This document shows positions 51,776 to 63,371 of a stretch of 64,000 nt of DNA, one piece after another; the stretch's first letter is position 1; each line of letters starts with the position of its first letter. This DNA comes from Lanius collurio (Eukaryota; Chordata; Aves; Passeriformes; Laniidae). Position numbers and translations under genes: made by a program. The DNA is taken from assembly GCA_020086605.1 (NCBI GenBank), contig JACBWW010000003.1:8732753-8796752 (forward strand), written 5' to 3'. The notes under the pieces were generated by a model, which saw nothing but the letters and a program-made list of their open reading frames with translations, did no database searches and was not told the DNA's origin.

Positions 51776-54700
51776 CTGTGAAAAAGGAAAGAAAATGAAG
51801 TCCTGTCAGGTTGTCCTGCTCTTATAATTAGAAACACAGTCCAGTGAAATTTTATGGGACTTCAGTGGAATTTGCAAGATTGGTAACCCCCAAAAATTAT
51901 GCAGTGCACAAGTGTGCTGGACATACTTCAGCTTAATACTCCTCTGGAAAACTTTTTCCAAGTTTACATCCCCAAATTGTTATTATCTGTAGACAGCAGC
52001 ATTGATGTTTTAATGAGGGGAAACAAAAAGTAATTTGAGAATTTTTGTAGGATTCTCCAGTTTCCAGAGTTCAGTATGAGTGACTTGGAACCTGCACAAG
52101 GGTTCAGGCAACACACTGAAAGTGATTACCATGGTACCTCCAACAATGAACACCAGTGGCAAGTTTAAGCTTTTTTTCTATAATTACCTTAGCTTTGGTC
52201 CCTGCACTATAAATACATCTTTATAGCTGTTTATACTGAAACCCACCAAAATCCTTACATAACCATGAGTGTCTATGACTGGCACACTTCAAAATAGATG
52301 CTGTGATGGAAGAGTGCCCACTTGTGCAATCATCTTTCAGACCAGAGGCAAATTTCATTGCTAGTGAAATGAAAATTGCCAATGTGATGAGTGTAAAGAC
52401 TGAGTAGACACCTCATGAAAACTGTGTAATGGTATGTGATAGACCGGGTATTTTGCTTTCTGCTTAGCACAGCAAAGAGTTTGCTGGAGACAGTAGGTTT
52501 GGGCTATCCAATGCACAGCAAAGCTTCCCATCTGGCCATGCTCATTTATGACAACCAAGGGAATTCATTTCCCCCCCCTTCTCTGATAGCAGAAACAGAC
52601 AAATAAAAGAAACCTGCTTATTTTCTCATTCTGGGAATGCTCCCCATCATCAGCTGCTCCAATTGGAAGCATCATCACACTTTTCTGTGTTATAGTCTGA
52701 AACATTCTGGCAATAGGAACTGTTGAGCCATCACGAATGAAATCTGGATCTTCTCCAAAAACTGAAATACATGGGAAGAATGAATGAATGAATGAATGAA
52801 TATGTGTAATCCAGGTGTTTTTCTCTGCTACCATATATTTAAGCAAAGACCTGATACTAAGTGCTTCTGAGTAGAAATGGGTTTGAGTGTGTAGCCAAAT
52901 GATTTCACAAATCAGCTCTGCTCTATAAACCTCTGGTTTCTTACCATTACAAAAATAAGTAAATGAGGTCTTTTGGCTACTCCTAATAAACATAGCAAAA
53001 TTCAGCAACCTGTAGATGTTGATAAGTTGTTCTATCAAAATCAGTGAGATTTATAAGGGTAAATGGCTGCAGCACTGAATTTGGAAATCTCTTCTATTGT
53101 TGAGCACAATGCCCCTGCAGAATTGCAAACACATTAGGAACTGGAAAAAAAATTTAAAAAAAAGGAACACACCTGTTTTTATTGCTCTTCTTGCTGCTTT
53201 ATACAGTAGATTATTAACATCAGCAAGCCAGGGCTTTGCACCCAAAGGCATAGACACTTTCAGTTTGTTTGGACTGTTCCTCTTGGAGAAGACACCCTCC
53301 AAGTGTTCCAGGACCTACAGGGAAAATACTTTTCAGTCAAAAGCTTCCATTCTTCTTGAAACTCAAGCTTATACCCACATAAGAGGGAATTAGTTTCCAC
53401 AACAGAGGCCAAAGAAAAGATTTGTTTCTTACCTGTTGTTTCACAACCAAAAGGTCCATGTGGGGGACCTGACGGATTGAGAATTTGCCAATTACTTTTG
53501 CTGGAATGACTGTTTTAATCCCTGGTTCATGGAAAGCTCCTTCAATCCCATGAATAGAGAGGGAGGGGTAACGCCACAGGTGTAGGAGTATTTCTTCCTT
53601 GTAAAGAAAATATTTTGAAAATATAAGGGATGATACTGGAGCCATTCACAATTGATATAAACAAGTTTTTTCCATCCTAAAATTTGTGTTTTGAGACCTC
53701 TGTATTTTAAAGATGTTTGATTTTTCATTTAAACCTATGAACATGTATTTTCATTTTTTTAAAATCCTACTACTTTCAGTCATAGAAAGATTTGGATGGT
53801 AACAGCTTTTCATGAAAAATAAGAAAAATAGGGCATTGTTTTAAAATGTCTTGGAAGTTAATTTTCCTAGTGCAAAGTAGGATCAGAACAAATTCTGATC
53901 TGAATGCCTGTTTATCCCATAACTTGTCACCGGAAAAACCATTCAGGCAGACCTATCCAAGATGATACCAGTGAAGAAATTCTACTAATGAACACTAAAT
54001 AACACAGTAGGAAAGATGATCATTTTCAGTAACAACGTTTTTCTGGAGAAGATGCAGAGGGGAAATAAAACTATTGTGATTATTATTCTAAGGAAAATAG
54101 GAGAAATATATAAATTATAATCTAGTCTTCATGCAAAATTTCAGGGTGCTGTTGCTTGCCTTCAGTTTTATGAGACTAGACCTTTATCTACACATAAAGT
54201 TCCCACCAATTCATCCTCATGTAGGTAAAGCATCAAAACTCATATAGTGTAGTTACATTATACTTTTGCATTACTGATTCTTACAGACTAGCTTTCAGTA
54301 ATTTGAAAACTATTTCATGGAACTAAAAGCATCCATGTTAATAAAACTTACATCAGAATAATTATGTTAGTGATAAAAAAATTAATCCACTTCTTTCTCC
54401 CAGCTGCCAATCTTGTGCAGAGAGATCTTTCCAAGCCAGCTCTTACCTGCTGGTTTTGTTTTATTTAGGATATAATTTTTAATTGATGGTAAGGAGAGGC
54501 TTGTAGCTTTGGATGCTTTTTATGGCAGGCTTGGCAGATATCAAAATCAGTATTAAACAAATAAAAACCACCTAAAACATATCTGCCTAAATCTGCCTCC
54601 CATTATTTCAGAGCTGAATGCAACTTCATTCCTACTATGTTACCTAAATGTAGGCATTTTAATGCATCTTTTATTCAGCTGATTAGGCTTGGTGGGGAGA

Positions 54701-57700
54701 GAAAGGGTAGGCAAGGAAGGGAGAATTATATTGTTTTGCATTATTCCTTTTCACTGATTATTCACATTTCAGATCCCTTTCCCCAGATGCAGTGCCTTAA
54801 ATTATCAGCAGACTAATTTTATTTGCCTTTTACTTCTCAGTGCTTCTCTATTTTATTTTGAGCTTGCCATTGACTGAAAATACCTTTCGGTTTGGCTTTC
54901 TACATAAATGCTACAAATAAGTGATTTAAATTCTTTCTGTTGAGTGTTCATACAAATTTTATGTTACCTTGGTGCTGTAGAGGAATTTTTTCACACCACA
55001 ATTAATTCTATGTTCCTCTAGATCAAATTCGATCGATTCATATAATTTCCTTTCCTCCTCTGTCAGGGCAGCCACACTGTCATAGATTCCAGGTATCTGA
55101 ATACGACCTGTGGAATCCACAAGGCTGTCTACAAAACAAGATACAGATATCAGTACAAGTGCAGCCTATTTCTTTCCCTTGGCAATCGTAACACCTTTTC
55201 CCTTCAGCCTAGCTCTTTACCAAATTAGTAAGCCTAACAACTGTTTGCATCTGTCGAGTTGCAACACCTAACTTGATATATTTGCATACTTATTAAGGAA
55301 ACCATTGAGCTGCTGTTTGTGTGTAGTGTGTGGTGTGTCAGCCCAGCTTCTGACATGACAACATCATCCTACTGAGATACAAATGAGCATTAAAAAGCCA
55401 GGTTTTGCTATGTGTGTATGTATTAAAGTTGCCTGTAATCCTTAAATGTTCTTAATTGACGCGTGACTGACATCAGCTTAATTTAACATGTCTGAAATCC
55501 TGGCCTTAGTGGGGACATTCCCTTCCTCAGCTGCTGCCCCCATAGCTGTTCTGAGGTTTGGAAACCTGGGAATCTTGCTTCAGTTAGACTTGCTGTACAA
55601 CAATTAAACGTGGCCCTGACCTTCATTAGACTGATCATGGGCATCACTCCCCAGCTGCTCCCGAGCAATGATGTGTGTTATTACCCAGCAGCGCTATCAG
55701 GTCCAGCAGTGGCTCGTGAATGATGCCTCCAAAAGTTCCAGAGTGAAGGTCCTTGCTGCCACATTCAACCTGTACCAAAACCACTGGTTACATATGAGCA
55801 CTTGCTGCCTTACTCTTCTGTGAGTGTTTGTTTTCCACAGTGACTGATAGTTCCAGTTTTTTTTTAAACAAGACCACAAATGAACAGAAAATGTTTTTTT
55901 TTCTAAGTAATAAATGAAAAACATCATGCCAGGAACAAGCTGCTTTGGCAAAGAGAAGATGGAGCTCTGTTGTGAGCACCAGAGAGAGAAATTCAGCTGT
56001 CTGTAACACTTAAACATTTGAGAGCAAGGGTGCCCCTCCACTCCCTCTTTTGCTTCAGTAAGATTAAAGACATCATAAATTAAACATTTGCATATTACTG
56101 TTTCTAACATTGGAGAATAAATTCTTCAAGTTGTGTATCCTTTTTATTTAATGCAAAATCTTCTTTAAAAAAGGCAAAAATTAATCTTGTTTATATTGAG
56201 AATATATGTGCAACCTTAATTCCAGATTGCAACAAATAAAAATTTATAGGTCTCTTGAATAGCAAGGCTTTAGAATAGAGGCATTTGAGTTATTAAATGG
56301 GTTCTTTTTCTAGACACATTTTCATACTTAGGTTTATTGTAAAATATTTTCCTGCAAAGAACTTGTTTATTCTTCTCAAAACCTCATTACAGATAACTGT
56401 CTACTAGGAGGGAGAGATCATTTTTGATGTTTTAATAGCATCATTTTTCTTAACCAAGATTTAGAAGAATTGAATCAAGGCTGCCAAGGCTCTTTTGGTT
56501 AAAAAAAAAAAAAAATCATTCTTTTTCACACATAAAGGTTAATGCAGATTTTTCTTTAGTTCTCAAGTTCTTTAATCTTCTCTGTGAATTCCTTTCATGC
56601 TTCATCAGGAAGCATTTCCAGATGAGAAATTTCTGCTCTTTATTTCACAGTAGCTCACATTGACTGCTGAATATAGCATGTTGGCTACAGTGAACTTTAT
56701 TGCTCCTGCCAATGGTTACAAAATTTTTGTGTGGCTTTTAAACCCAGAGATCCAACCGAGTCCCTTTAGGCTGATTCATTGTACTAAGCAGTATCTGCTG
56801 CAGAAGAGATGGTTTTGGAGAGAGCTGGAGAGTCAGGTGCAGGGGTGGTGCTGCACAAAGGTTGATGTGCAGAAGGGAGGATGAGAAAAGACTGGAAGAG
56901 TGGCAGGAAAGTAATGCATGAGGAAAGGAATTAAGGGGAGAAATGATTGAAGAGAAGCTAATGGAAGCAAATAGGGCTAATTGAATTGAAATGAGGAGGG
57001 AAATCTGCAGAAGCCAAAGGTGATACAGAAGAAAGATCTGTATTTGTAAATATTAAGCTTTCCTTCAGTCTTTCTCTGCATGCAGATGTAATTACAGCTA
57101 CATCATTACTGTCTGTCAGAGGCTCAGCCCAAAGGAACCTGTGTCCTTTACCTCCACAGAGAAGCAGGCATTTCCCCGACTCCCATAGGTAAGGGCAGGC
57201 TTCTTGTTGCTGAGCCACAGGTTGTCCGAAATTACAATATAATCAACATCAGAGAAGAAGCTCTGGTTTTCTTCTTCCAGTAACTTTTCTAGCCCCAAAG
57301 ATCCTGCTTCTTCCATGCCTTCAATTACAAACTTGAAGTTCACTGGCATAGCCTACATAAAAATTAGAAAAGTGTGGCTAAGAAACAAGCATTTAAAATT
57401 TTTTTAAAAAAATAAAGCTTTAAAATTAGGAGCAGACTGGCTTGCTGTATATGTTGTATTAGGAAAAAGAAAGGTGTACGATAAGTATGAAGGATATATA
57501 GCTTGCCTCAGTAGAAAAGCCAGGAATGGACATGGAACATAGGTTCCCAGAAAACCTTGTTCTTTTCCTCATATTTTTATCTACTTTTCATTTTTAAGGA
57601 GAAAAAGTTATATCTTTTTTTTTCCTTAGTGTTTTCAGAAAACTTGCTGGAATGTCTCATTAAATGGATTTTCTCTCGGTGCTATTAAATATTCTAATTG

Positions 57701-60700
57701 CTTTGGAAATTCTAAATGTGTAATAGCAATTGCATTTTCACAGAAAATTTCCTGCCTCTTCTATTTCCATTGTTACTGCCCATGCCGGAGCCCCTGGCTG
57801 CAGTTTTCCCAACGTTGTCCAAGTCCATCACCAGACTTCAACAGTGATAAAAACATTCTCAGATATTCTGCTATAATTGTCTTTTTAGCACTCCTGAATT
57901 TGCGAGCCTGCTGGTTGATAAGGATGCATTTCCAAGAGTAATTAGGAGAACTTTTATTATGGAATAGTGGGAGTTGAAAATGCTGACACATAGAGAACAT
58001 AAATTTCAACTTAGTTTCCTCTTACAATTCATTTTCTTATTAGAGGTTTTAAGATGTTTTCTCTTTTGAGTCAATGCTCAGATTAAAGGCAAGAACAAAC
58101 GTGTAAAATTAAATGAACTTGTGTCATGGATGGGTTCACTGATGGTTCATCAGCTGGCCACAAAAATTTCAGAAACAAACTGTTCATGAATATTGATGGT
58201 CTGTGCTGTTTTCTAGAGAAAGGCTTCAAATGAAAAAAAATTATTTTTGCTTGCTTGTAAAATATCAAGATAGGTATTAGTGATTTGAAAGGCTAGAAAG
58301 ATGTCAGACCTATAACCATATCTACTTACAACAACTACTCTTTAGGCAAATAATGTATGTGTTTTATAGTGCTTAAGAGACATGGAGGTCCATTCAGTAC
58401 TATAGATGCAAAAAAACATGTTTTCCAGAAGGCTGTAAGAGGACTTTAAAAAAATCAAGACTTAGTGCTCAATTTGTGCCATGTCATAATGTCATAAAAG
58501 AGACACAAAACTTTCTCAACATGCTAACAGAATATGTCATGCAAATTCACCTTAAAGGATGATAGTTAACCAGGTTACAAGCTTAGAATTTATGTTTGTT
58601 TAGCTTTACTTTGGGGATACAACTACTCCAAAATTATTAAATTATTTGGACATGATTGTGTTGATCATTGTAGTAATTTAGGCAAATGTCTGACCTCAGA
58701 ACTATTTCAGACTCTGAGTGATTGTGTTTGTACAAGGTGAATGCACCCATTCAAAGTATTTGCTTTGATAAATCTAATCTGCTGGTGACATAACAGCCCA
58801 TTCTGGATGAACATTTTTTGATACTTACTCTCTTCACACAGACACATAAATTGAAGGTATCTCATAGGCAGACTAAACCAAAAATCAACAGAATGTAACA
58901 GCAGAGATGAGTCTTCATGAGCATTCTGTAATGTCTGTTATTTTACTATTTTAAAAGCTCTCAGGAGAATAGGGCATCAGAGATATATAATGTAGGTAGT
59001 ACATATTGAATGCTTCCCTGTGGGTTTTCCTCTGCCGGGCAATGGCAGCAAGATTATATTTACGTTGTAGACAGGCTGTTCAAAACAGAAAAGCTCAAAG
59101 ACAAATTCTTACTGGAGTGGGACTAGTGCCCTAAGTGTTGCATTAGAAATAAGCTAACATTTCAAAGTTTACATAGTCTGTCGGGACAAAGGTGGGACAT
59201 TTAAGTCAGGAATGTAAATACATCCCTCCAGAGATATAATAAATAATAAACAATAACAACAAATAATAGTAAATAATAAAAATTAACAATAATAATAATA
59301 AAGAAGTCCTCATTGATACCTACTAATTTTAAGGCTCTAAATGTTTCCACTGCATTTATCCAAGCTAGGACAGGTCCCTTATTGTCGGTTGCTCCACGCC
59401 CATAGAGGTTTCCTTAAAAAGAAAAAAGTTCTTAAGCAATCTTTGAATTTTCTCTCTTCACTTCAATGCAATTGGCAAATTCCAGTTGCCACAGAGGCTT
59501 TAGCAATGTGTCAAGTGTCAAAAGTGCCAGGATCTCACTGGCTGATTTTAAATAAGGTGATGAGTGTTCAGGTGTTTCCCAATGGACTGGTACACTTTTT
59601 TTCCCCTTTCCTTCCTTCCTTTTATACACATCATGTTTTGGTTTCTGCTACCTGCCAGTTTTTGAGCTTCACTTTTCTTCTCAGGAACTGTTTGTTCATA
59701 CCAGATATGCCTGAAGGGTTTGCACAATATGCAGCTTCTGGACCCATCATTCAGACCAGGTAACAAGCAGCAAAAACCCTACAGATTAATGCCATGACAG
59801 AAATATGAACCTACAAGTCTAAGCATGTAATTTCTTTTTCAACTGTATGTCACATACAGTTATCACTGTACATGAAACTGAAATCTGACCCTGCGTATGG
59901 ACTTCTGTAGCAGTCCCCACTGGATATACACTAAAATAAGGCAGAAGAATTACACCAGTAAGGCTGTTGGGGATTGATCCCAGATGATGAGAAAGGGCAA
60001 CTTAATGGTTATAGCCTAGGAATCAGGATTTCTGAGGTCTTACTTATCTGCTGACCCTCTCTGCATCATTTTTATTCCTTCAGTCAGCTAGCTGTGCTGG
60101 AAGGATAATTACATTAAGGGGGCCTCACATTCTTCCACCACAAATGCTCCTTAACTCCAGCATGGCAGGTTGAAGTACAAAAGTGGAATAAAGCAAGAGC
60201 AGGAGGTGCAAGGGAGGATGATTGTTGAAGCAAAAATCCTATAAGAACTTTTAAGCAGAAATGGATTCTCTGTTGAATTCTCTATAAATCATCTTTAACC
60301 TCACATTGCTTTTCTACATCAAATACTAGGCAGTCACTGATGGGTCTTGCTAGTTACAATATAATCATGAAAGCTGAAAGCTGCTGGACACATCCCAAAA
60401 ATTTCCATGGAGAAGTCCCCATGCTTTGGTTAAATATGCAGGAACCGTTCTCCCACTCAGAATCTCAGTCATGTATTCAAATAATGATACAAAACTTATG
60501 AAAAGATGCACACCATCGATTTCAGTCAGTGTGTAGGGGTCAGTGTTCCAGCCATCTTCCTTCTTGGCAGGCTGCACATCCACATGACCATAGAAACATA
60601 CAGTTGGGTTTTGTGGATCCTTCCCCAGTTCCCCAAGGATCACAGAAGGCAGTGGGAGGACTTGGCCGTCAGGCAACTGTGAAGAAAGGTTAAGAAAATG

Positions 60701-63009
60701 CAACTAAGGAAAACCACACCTTCTAAAAATTACAAATGTTCAAAAAAAACTGGAATTCTCAATATTGAAAATACTTCTGCACTCAACTGACTTCGATTTG
60801 ATTAGGTCCACGAATCTGACTGAATCAAGTTTTAGCCTATTCAGAGAAACAAAGATTTTTCTCCCCAATGTTTATTTCCTGCTGGACTTTGTAGAGCTCT
60901 TCTGACATTTTATCATAGATGCCCTCCTTACTAAACTCTCACTTTCCAGCACAGGAGAAGACAGAGGCAGACTTGTGCTATAGAGTCTATTGTAACACTG
61001 AAATAGTCAAAAGCCACACAAATTAATTTGGGGTTAGATTTCATCACAGACAGAGGACAAGAGGCTTATAACCTCAAATATAGAAACCAAAAAATGTGTT
61101 GCTGGCAGAAGGCAGCAGCTGTGTCAGACTGTCTTAAAATCAGGTTAAGGCTAATCCTCTAATGAGGCTCTGTGCACAACAGAGCTCTACACAGCCCAAT
61201 TGGCATTCTCTGCAACTATCAAATGACATAACCTGAAATATTAAATTGTTGCTGCACTGCAAGGTCCTTGTGATAAGAATCAGAATCCTCACTAGAAGCC
61301 TCAGAGAAAAGAAAAGGGAATCACTATTACTGAACTTTTGAATTCCTGTTAGAGGAGAAATGTAACAGCCCAGGGCAGTAAAGAGCCCACAGGTACAGTA
61401 AGGTGAGTAAATTAGAGATAAGGGTTTCTCAGAAATTAATTCTTCCCTGTTGCTTCCCAACAATCATTAAGAAAATAGCTTGGATCATTTGTCAGAAGCT
61501 CTGAAAACCAAAGATGGTACTCTGGGTAACTAACCCTTTCTGCTTGACAGCATTTTTATTGCAAGAACTAACAGAGTTCAGTGACACAGGATGCATTAAT
61601 TCTCATGCATCATTACATACAAGAATATGAAAATGAGCCCCAGTAAAAAACTCAGTCCTTCTACTTTTGCAAACTGCTTCACTCTGGTTAAAAACATCAA
61701 ACTTCCTCCTATGCACAGAACATCAGTTTGCATTTGGATTGTCTGTGTGGCTCCCAGTATGCTCTCAGTTCTCAGACCTGATTTCAGCAGGTATCATGTA
61801 GGTACACGACTTCTGATAAAACTTTATCTAGCTTTCAAAAAAAATAACACTATGTCATACCATATAATTACATAGCAATGAAAGCAATAGGTAGACCATG
61901 TGCAGATACGATGTTTTAAGTCCAAGAATCAGAGAAGCACCTGATGTGACCCCAGGTTTACTAAATTAACAGTGGCTCCCAGTGCTGCAAGTCTGTCCGC
62001 TGCCAATGCCATCATTTGCATTACTTCTTTCCTCAGATGTGGTTGAACAGAATCGCTTTCCACAGCCACCCATTCCTGCAGATCCTGCACAGGAAGAAAA
62101 GTGCAGTTAGGTGATCCAGAATGTTGTTGTTCTTGGCCCTTGTATCAGAAATCTCACACTGGAACATGGTTTCCTTTTGTACCATCACAGCATTATCATG
62201 AATAATCTAAGGTTTCAGCATAGAGAGGAATCGCTTAGATGTCTCCCCAGGGTTGAGATTCCTGATTTTCTAAACAGGGAGGGGGCTCACACTTAGGCAT
62301 TCACATTGTCAGCCCTGGATCTAAAATCCAGTGGAAGAGGGAGTAGACTTGATGCTAACTAGTTTGCAATATAGAAATTGCATTATGTACAACTTAATTT
62401 GGTGATCCTAATGAGGATTCAGAAGTGCTCACAGATTCAAAGTATAGCTGATACTGACTGAACTAATTATGTTTCTGCTTTTCACAGGGGGCTGACAAAA
62501 ATGAAAGCACAAGCCAGCATGGGACTAAGATTTCTGTCCTTGTCAACAGCAAATTTACAAAAATCAGTTCTGAAGCAAAGACAGAGAGCGAGCATCCTAT
62601 CTGGCTTGCATCTCCCATGCAGGTGTGTTTTGGCTTAGTGGAGCCTGTCTCTGAACACACTCAAAGGATGCCCACAACCATCTCTTTGTGGAAGTCCATG
62701 CAAATGCCCCCTTCACCCCAGGGGTCCCCAGCAGTCTGTCCCCTAGCAGCTTTGCTGTGTGAAGTGCATATTGCACTCCTGATGCCTGGAACCCTGTTCA
62801 CCACCTTTGTGACAAACACTCCTCTGGCATGCAGAGCTCAGGCCTCTGGGGCACCAGCTCTGTGCTCATCTTTTCACTGCAATATAGCTCCTACCTTGAT
62901 GAAATCACTTTGATGTGCATCAATGTACTGGAAGATCTCCATCTCCAATGCTGAAGAGGATGAGCAGGACATTACTGTCTTAGGGAGCAGCACAGGGCTG
63001 AAATGGATG
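51670..63009 (-). CDS. CNDP1: CNDP1, carnosine dipeptidase 1 (11 exons, 5' exon outside window)
   Basis: CNDP1 is a secreted M20-family zinc peptidase that hydrolyses carnosine and related Xaa-His dipeptides. The exons are 62895-63009, 61941-62084, 60514-60676, 59324-59412, 57152-57352, 55685-55769, 54968-55128, 53433-53597, 53173-53314, 52614-52761 and 51670-51775. They join in phase without a stop, giving 493 residues from the exon-1 ATG (62972). Active-site signatures are all present in that numbering: H105 and D107 (YGHVDVQP), D138 (ATDNKGP), E172 and E173 (EGMEEAGS), D201 (VISDN) and H451 (DGEHSQNEK). Stretches such as [25 protein letters not shown] and IRDGST resemble CNDP1 more closely than the cytosolic paralogue CNDP2. 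A signal peptide should lie in the missing exon. The gene is intact, and ZNF407 follows it in tandem. Confidence 0.94.
52614..52761 (-). CDS. CNDP1: CNDP1 exon: last zinc-ligand motif DGEHSQNEK
   Basis: A 148-nt exon (phase 1 to 2). It encodes [20 protein letters not shown], then [21 protein letters not shown], with the His of DGEHSQNE as the last metal ligand. The donor is GTTTCT, weaker than the others. The acceptor TATTTCAG sits 14 nt from an ATTC microsatellite. Confidence 0.95.
52778..52801 (+). repeat. (GAAT)6 microsatellite next to a CNDP1 splice acceptor
   Basis: Six perfect GAAT units (ATTC on the sense strand) end 14 nt before the acceptor AG of the DGEHSQNEK exon. They occupy the place where the polypyrimidine tract and branch point would be expected. 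Confidence 0.95.
53173..53314 (-). CDS. CNDP1: CNDP1 exon: [10 protein letters not shown] segment
   Basis: A 142-nt exon (phase 0 to 1) from [17 protein letters not shown] through [19 protein letters not shown] to RAIKT plus one base. The donor is GTGTGT. The KRNSPNK stretch aligns with human KRNSSNK, so the Asn402 sequon is absent. Confidence 0.95.
53433..53597 (-). CDS. CNDP1: CNDP1 exon: [17 protein letters not shown]
   Basis: A 165-nt exon of 55 codons, phase 0 to 0. It has the highly conserved core [20 protein letters not shown], then [28 protein letters not shown] and a GTAAGA donor. The conserved HGIEG and IPxxxxGKFSIR motifs shape the substrate pocket in carnosinases. Confidence 0.96.
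54968..55128 (-). CDS. CNDP1: CNDP1 exon: IPGIYDSV / TEEE segment
   Basis: A 161-nt exon (phase 1 to 0). It encodes [16 protein letters not shown], then [34 protein letters not shown], and a GTAACA donor. The position of the human Asn322 sequon (NSS) reads N-C-G here. Confidence 0.92.
55685..55769 (-). CDS. CNDP1: CNDP1 exon: LHSGTFGG start of the dimerisation lid
   Basis: An 85-nt exon (phase 0 to 1): [15 protein letters not shown], then [17 protein letters not shown] is the conserved His-containing motif at the entry of the M20 dimerisation domain. The borders are TTGGTACAG and GTAATA. Confidence 0.93.
55770..57151. other. CNDP1: CNDP1 intron before the LHSGTFGG exon
   Basis: About 1.4 kb of AT-rich intron with a short A run near 56.5 kb. 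Open frames that extend upstream from the 55685-55769 exon read into intron past the acceptor TTGGTACAG and are not coding. Confidence 0.75.
57152..57352 (-). CDS. CNDP1: CNDP1 exon: catalytic Glu motif EGMEEAGS
   Basis: A 201-nt exon of 67 codons, phase 0 to 0. It contains [11 protein letters not shown] (catalytic base and metal-binding Glu) and [11 protein letters not shown] (metal-binding Asp), then the conserved PALTYGSRG. It also carries the only N-glycosylation sequon I find in the assembled protein, N187-Q-S in EEENQSFF. Donor GTAAAG. Confidence 0.94.
57353..59323. other. CNDP1: CNDP1 intron between the ATDNKGP and EGMEEAGS exons
   Basis: About 2 kb of AT-rich intron with the AAT-rich tract at its 5' end. 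No additional exon is expected, because the flanking exons join in phase. No repeat family was recognised. Confidence 0.75.
59229..59303 (+). repeat. (AAT)n-rich low-complexity tract
   Basis: Imperfect AAT/AAC/ATA units, U-rich on the CNDP1 sense strand, begin about 15 nt downstream of the donor of the ATDNKGP exon. Confidence 0.85.
59324..59412 (-). CDS. CNDP1: CNDP1 exon: bridging Asp motif [10 protein letters not shown]
   Basis: An 89-nt exon (phase 1 to 0). It encodes [17 protein letters not shown], in which the Asp of ATDNKGP bridges the two zinc ions in this family, and ends FRALKL. The in-frame donor is GTAGGT at 59323-59318. A second GT lies four bases further on (see findings). Confidence 0.93.
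60514..60676 (-). CDS. CNDP1: CNDP1 exon: first zinc-ligand motif YGHVDVQP
   Basis: A 163-nt exon (phase 0 to 1) starting [18 protein letters not shown] after TTTCTTCACAG. It carries [13 protein letters not shown], where His is a metal ligand and the following Asp is the supporting active-site residue of M20 enzymes. It ends TLTEID plus one base at a GTGTGC donor. Confidence 0.95.
61941..62084 (-). CDS. CNDP1: CNDP1 exon: EWVAVESDS segment
   Basis: A 144-nt exon of 48 codons (phase 0 to 0) bounded by TTCCTGTGCAG and a GTGCTT donor. It begins [15 protein letters not shown], the conserved N-terminal segment of carnosinases, continues through a helix rich in Met and Ala, and ends NLGSHQ. Confidence 0.93.
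62895..63009 (-). CDS. CNDP1: CNDP1 exon: pro-region and FQYIDAHQ helix
   Basis: The acceptor is a pyrimidine tract ending CACACAG (AG at 63011-63010). A second AG, TTTCAG, lies 12 nt inside and could be an alternative. The frame is open from the acceptor ([12 protein letters not shown]) through an ATG at 62972-62970 to [13 protein letters not shown] and a GTAGGA donor. In mammals the equivalent exon follows one carrying the signal peptide, so the internal ATG is probably not the true start. The open frame upstream of it supports that view. Confidence 0.82.
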
Positions 63010-63371
63010 CTGTGTGAAAGTTAAGGATAAAATTCAACATTACAGACATCCTGCAACAATATGCATTTCTTTTCAGCACTAGAAAACAGAGACATTTAAA
63101 AAGTGCTCCTTTTATCACATAAAACCTTCAATTGACTCATTGCCAAGTTGCTGAAACAAAAAATTGAAAAAATTACCAAAGAATTAACTGCTTTAGTTTC
63201 AGCTTTATAAGAAAATAAGGAGTAACATTTTCTAGAGAAACATTTGTTGCACCAGTTTTTCAGTACAGAAACATCAAATTGTATGTTCTGGGAAGACAAC
63301 CCTGAGGGAAGACTTGCAGACGCCAACAGCCTAAGGGACTCATCTTTCTTTTTCTTCATTTCCAGAATCAT

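Noticed and set aside
52565..53038. 157-codon frame as a separate gene
   Set aside because: Only 52614-52761 is a CNDP1 exon. The flanks are intron read through on either side of clear splice sites.
51670..63009. Identity as CNDP2 rather than CNDP1
   Set aside because: Motifs such as [30 protein letters not shown] and DGEHSQNEK fit CNDP1 better (CNDP2 has HRWRYPS, YVCISDN and DGAHSQNEK). The gene order next to ZNF407 also fits CNDP1.
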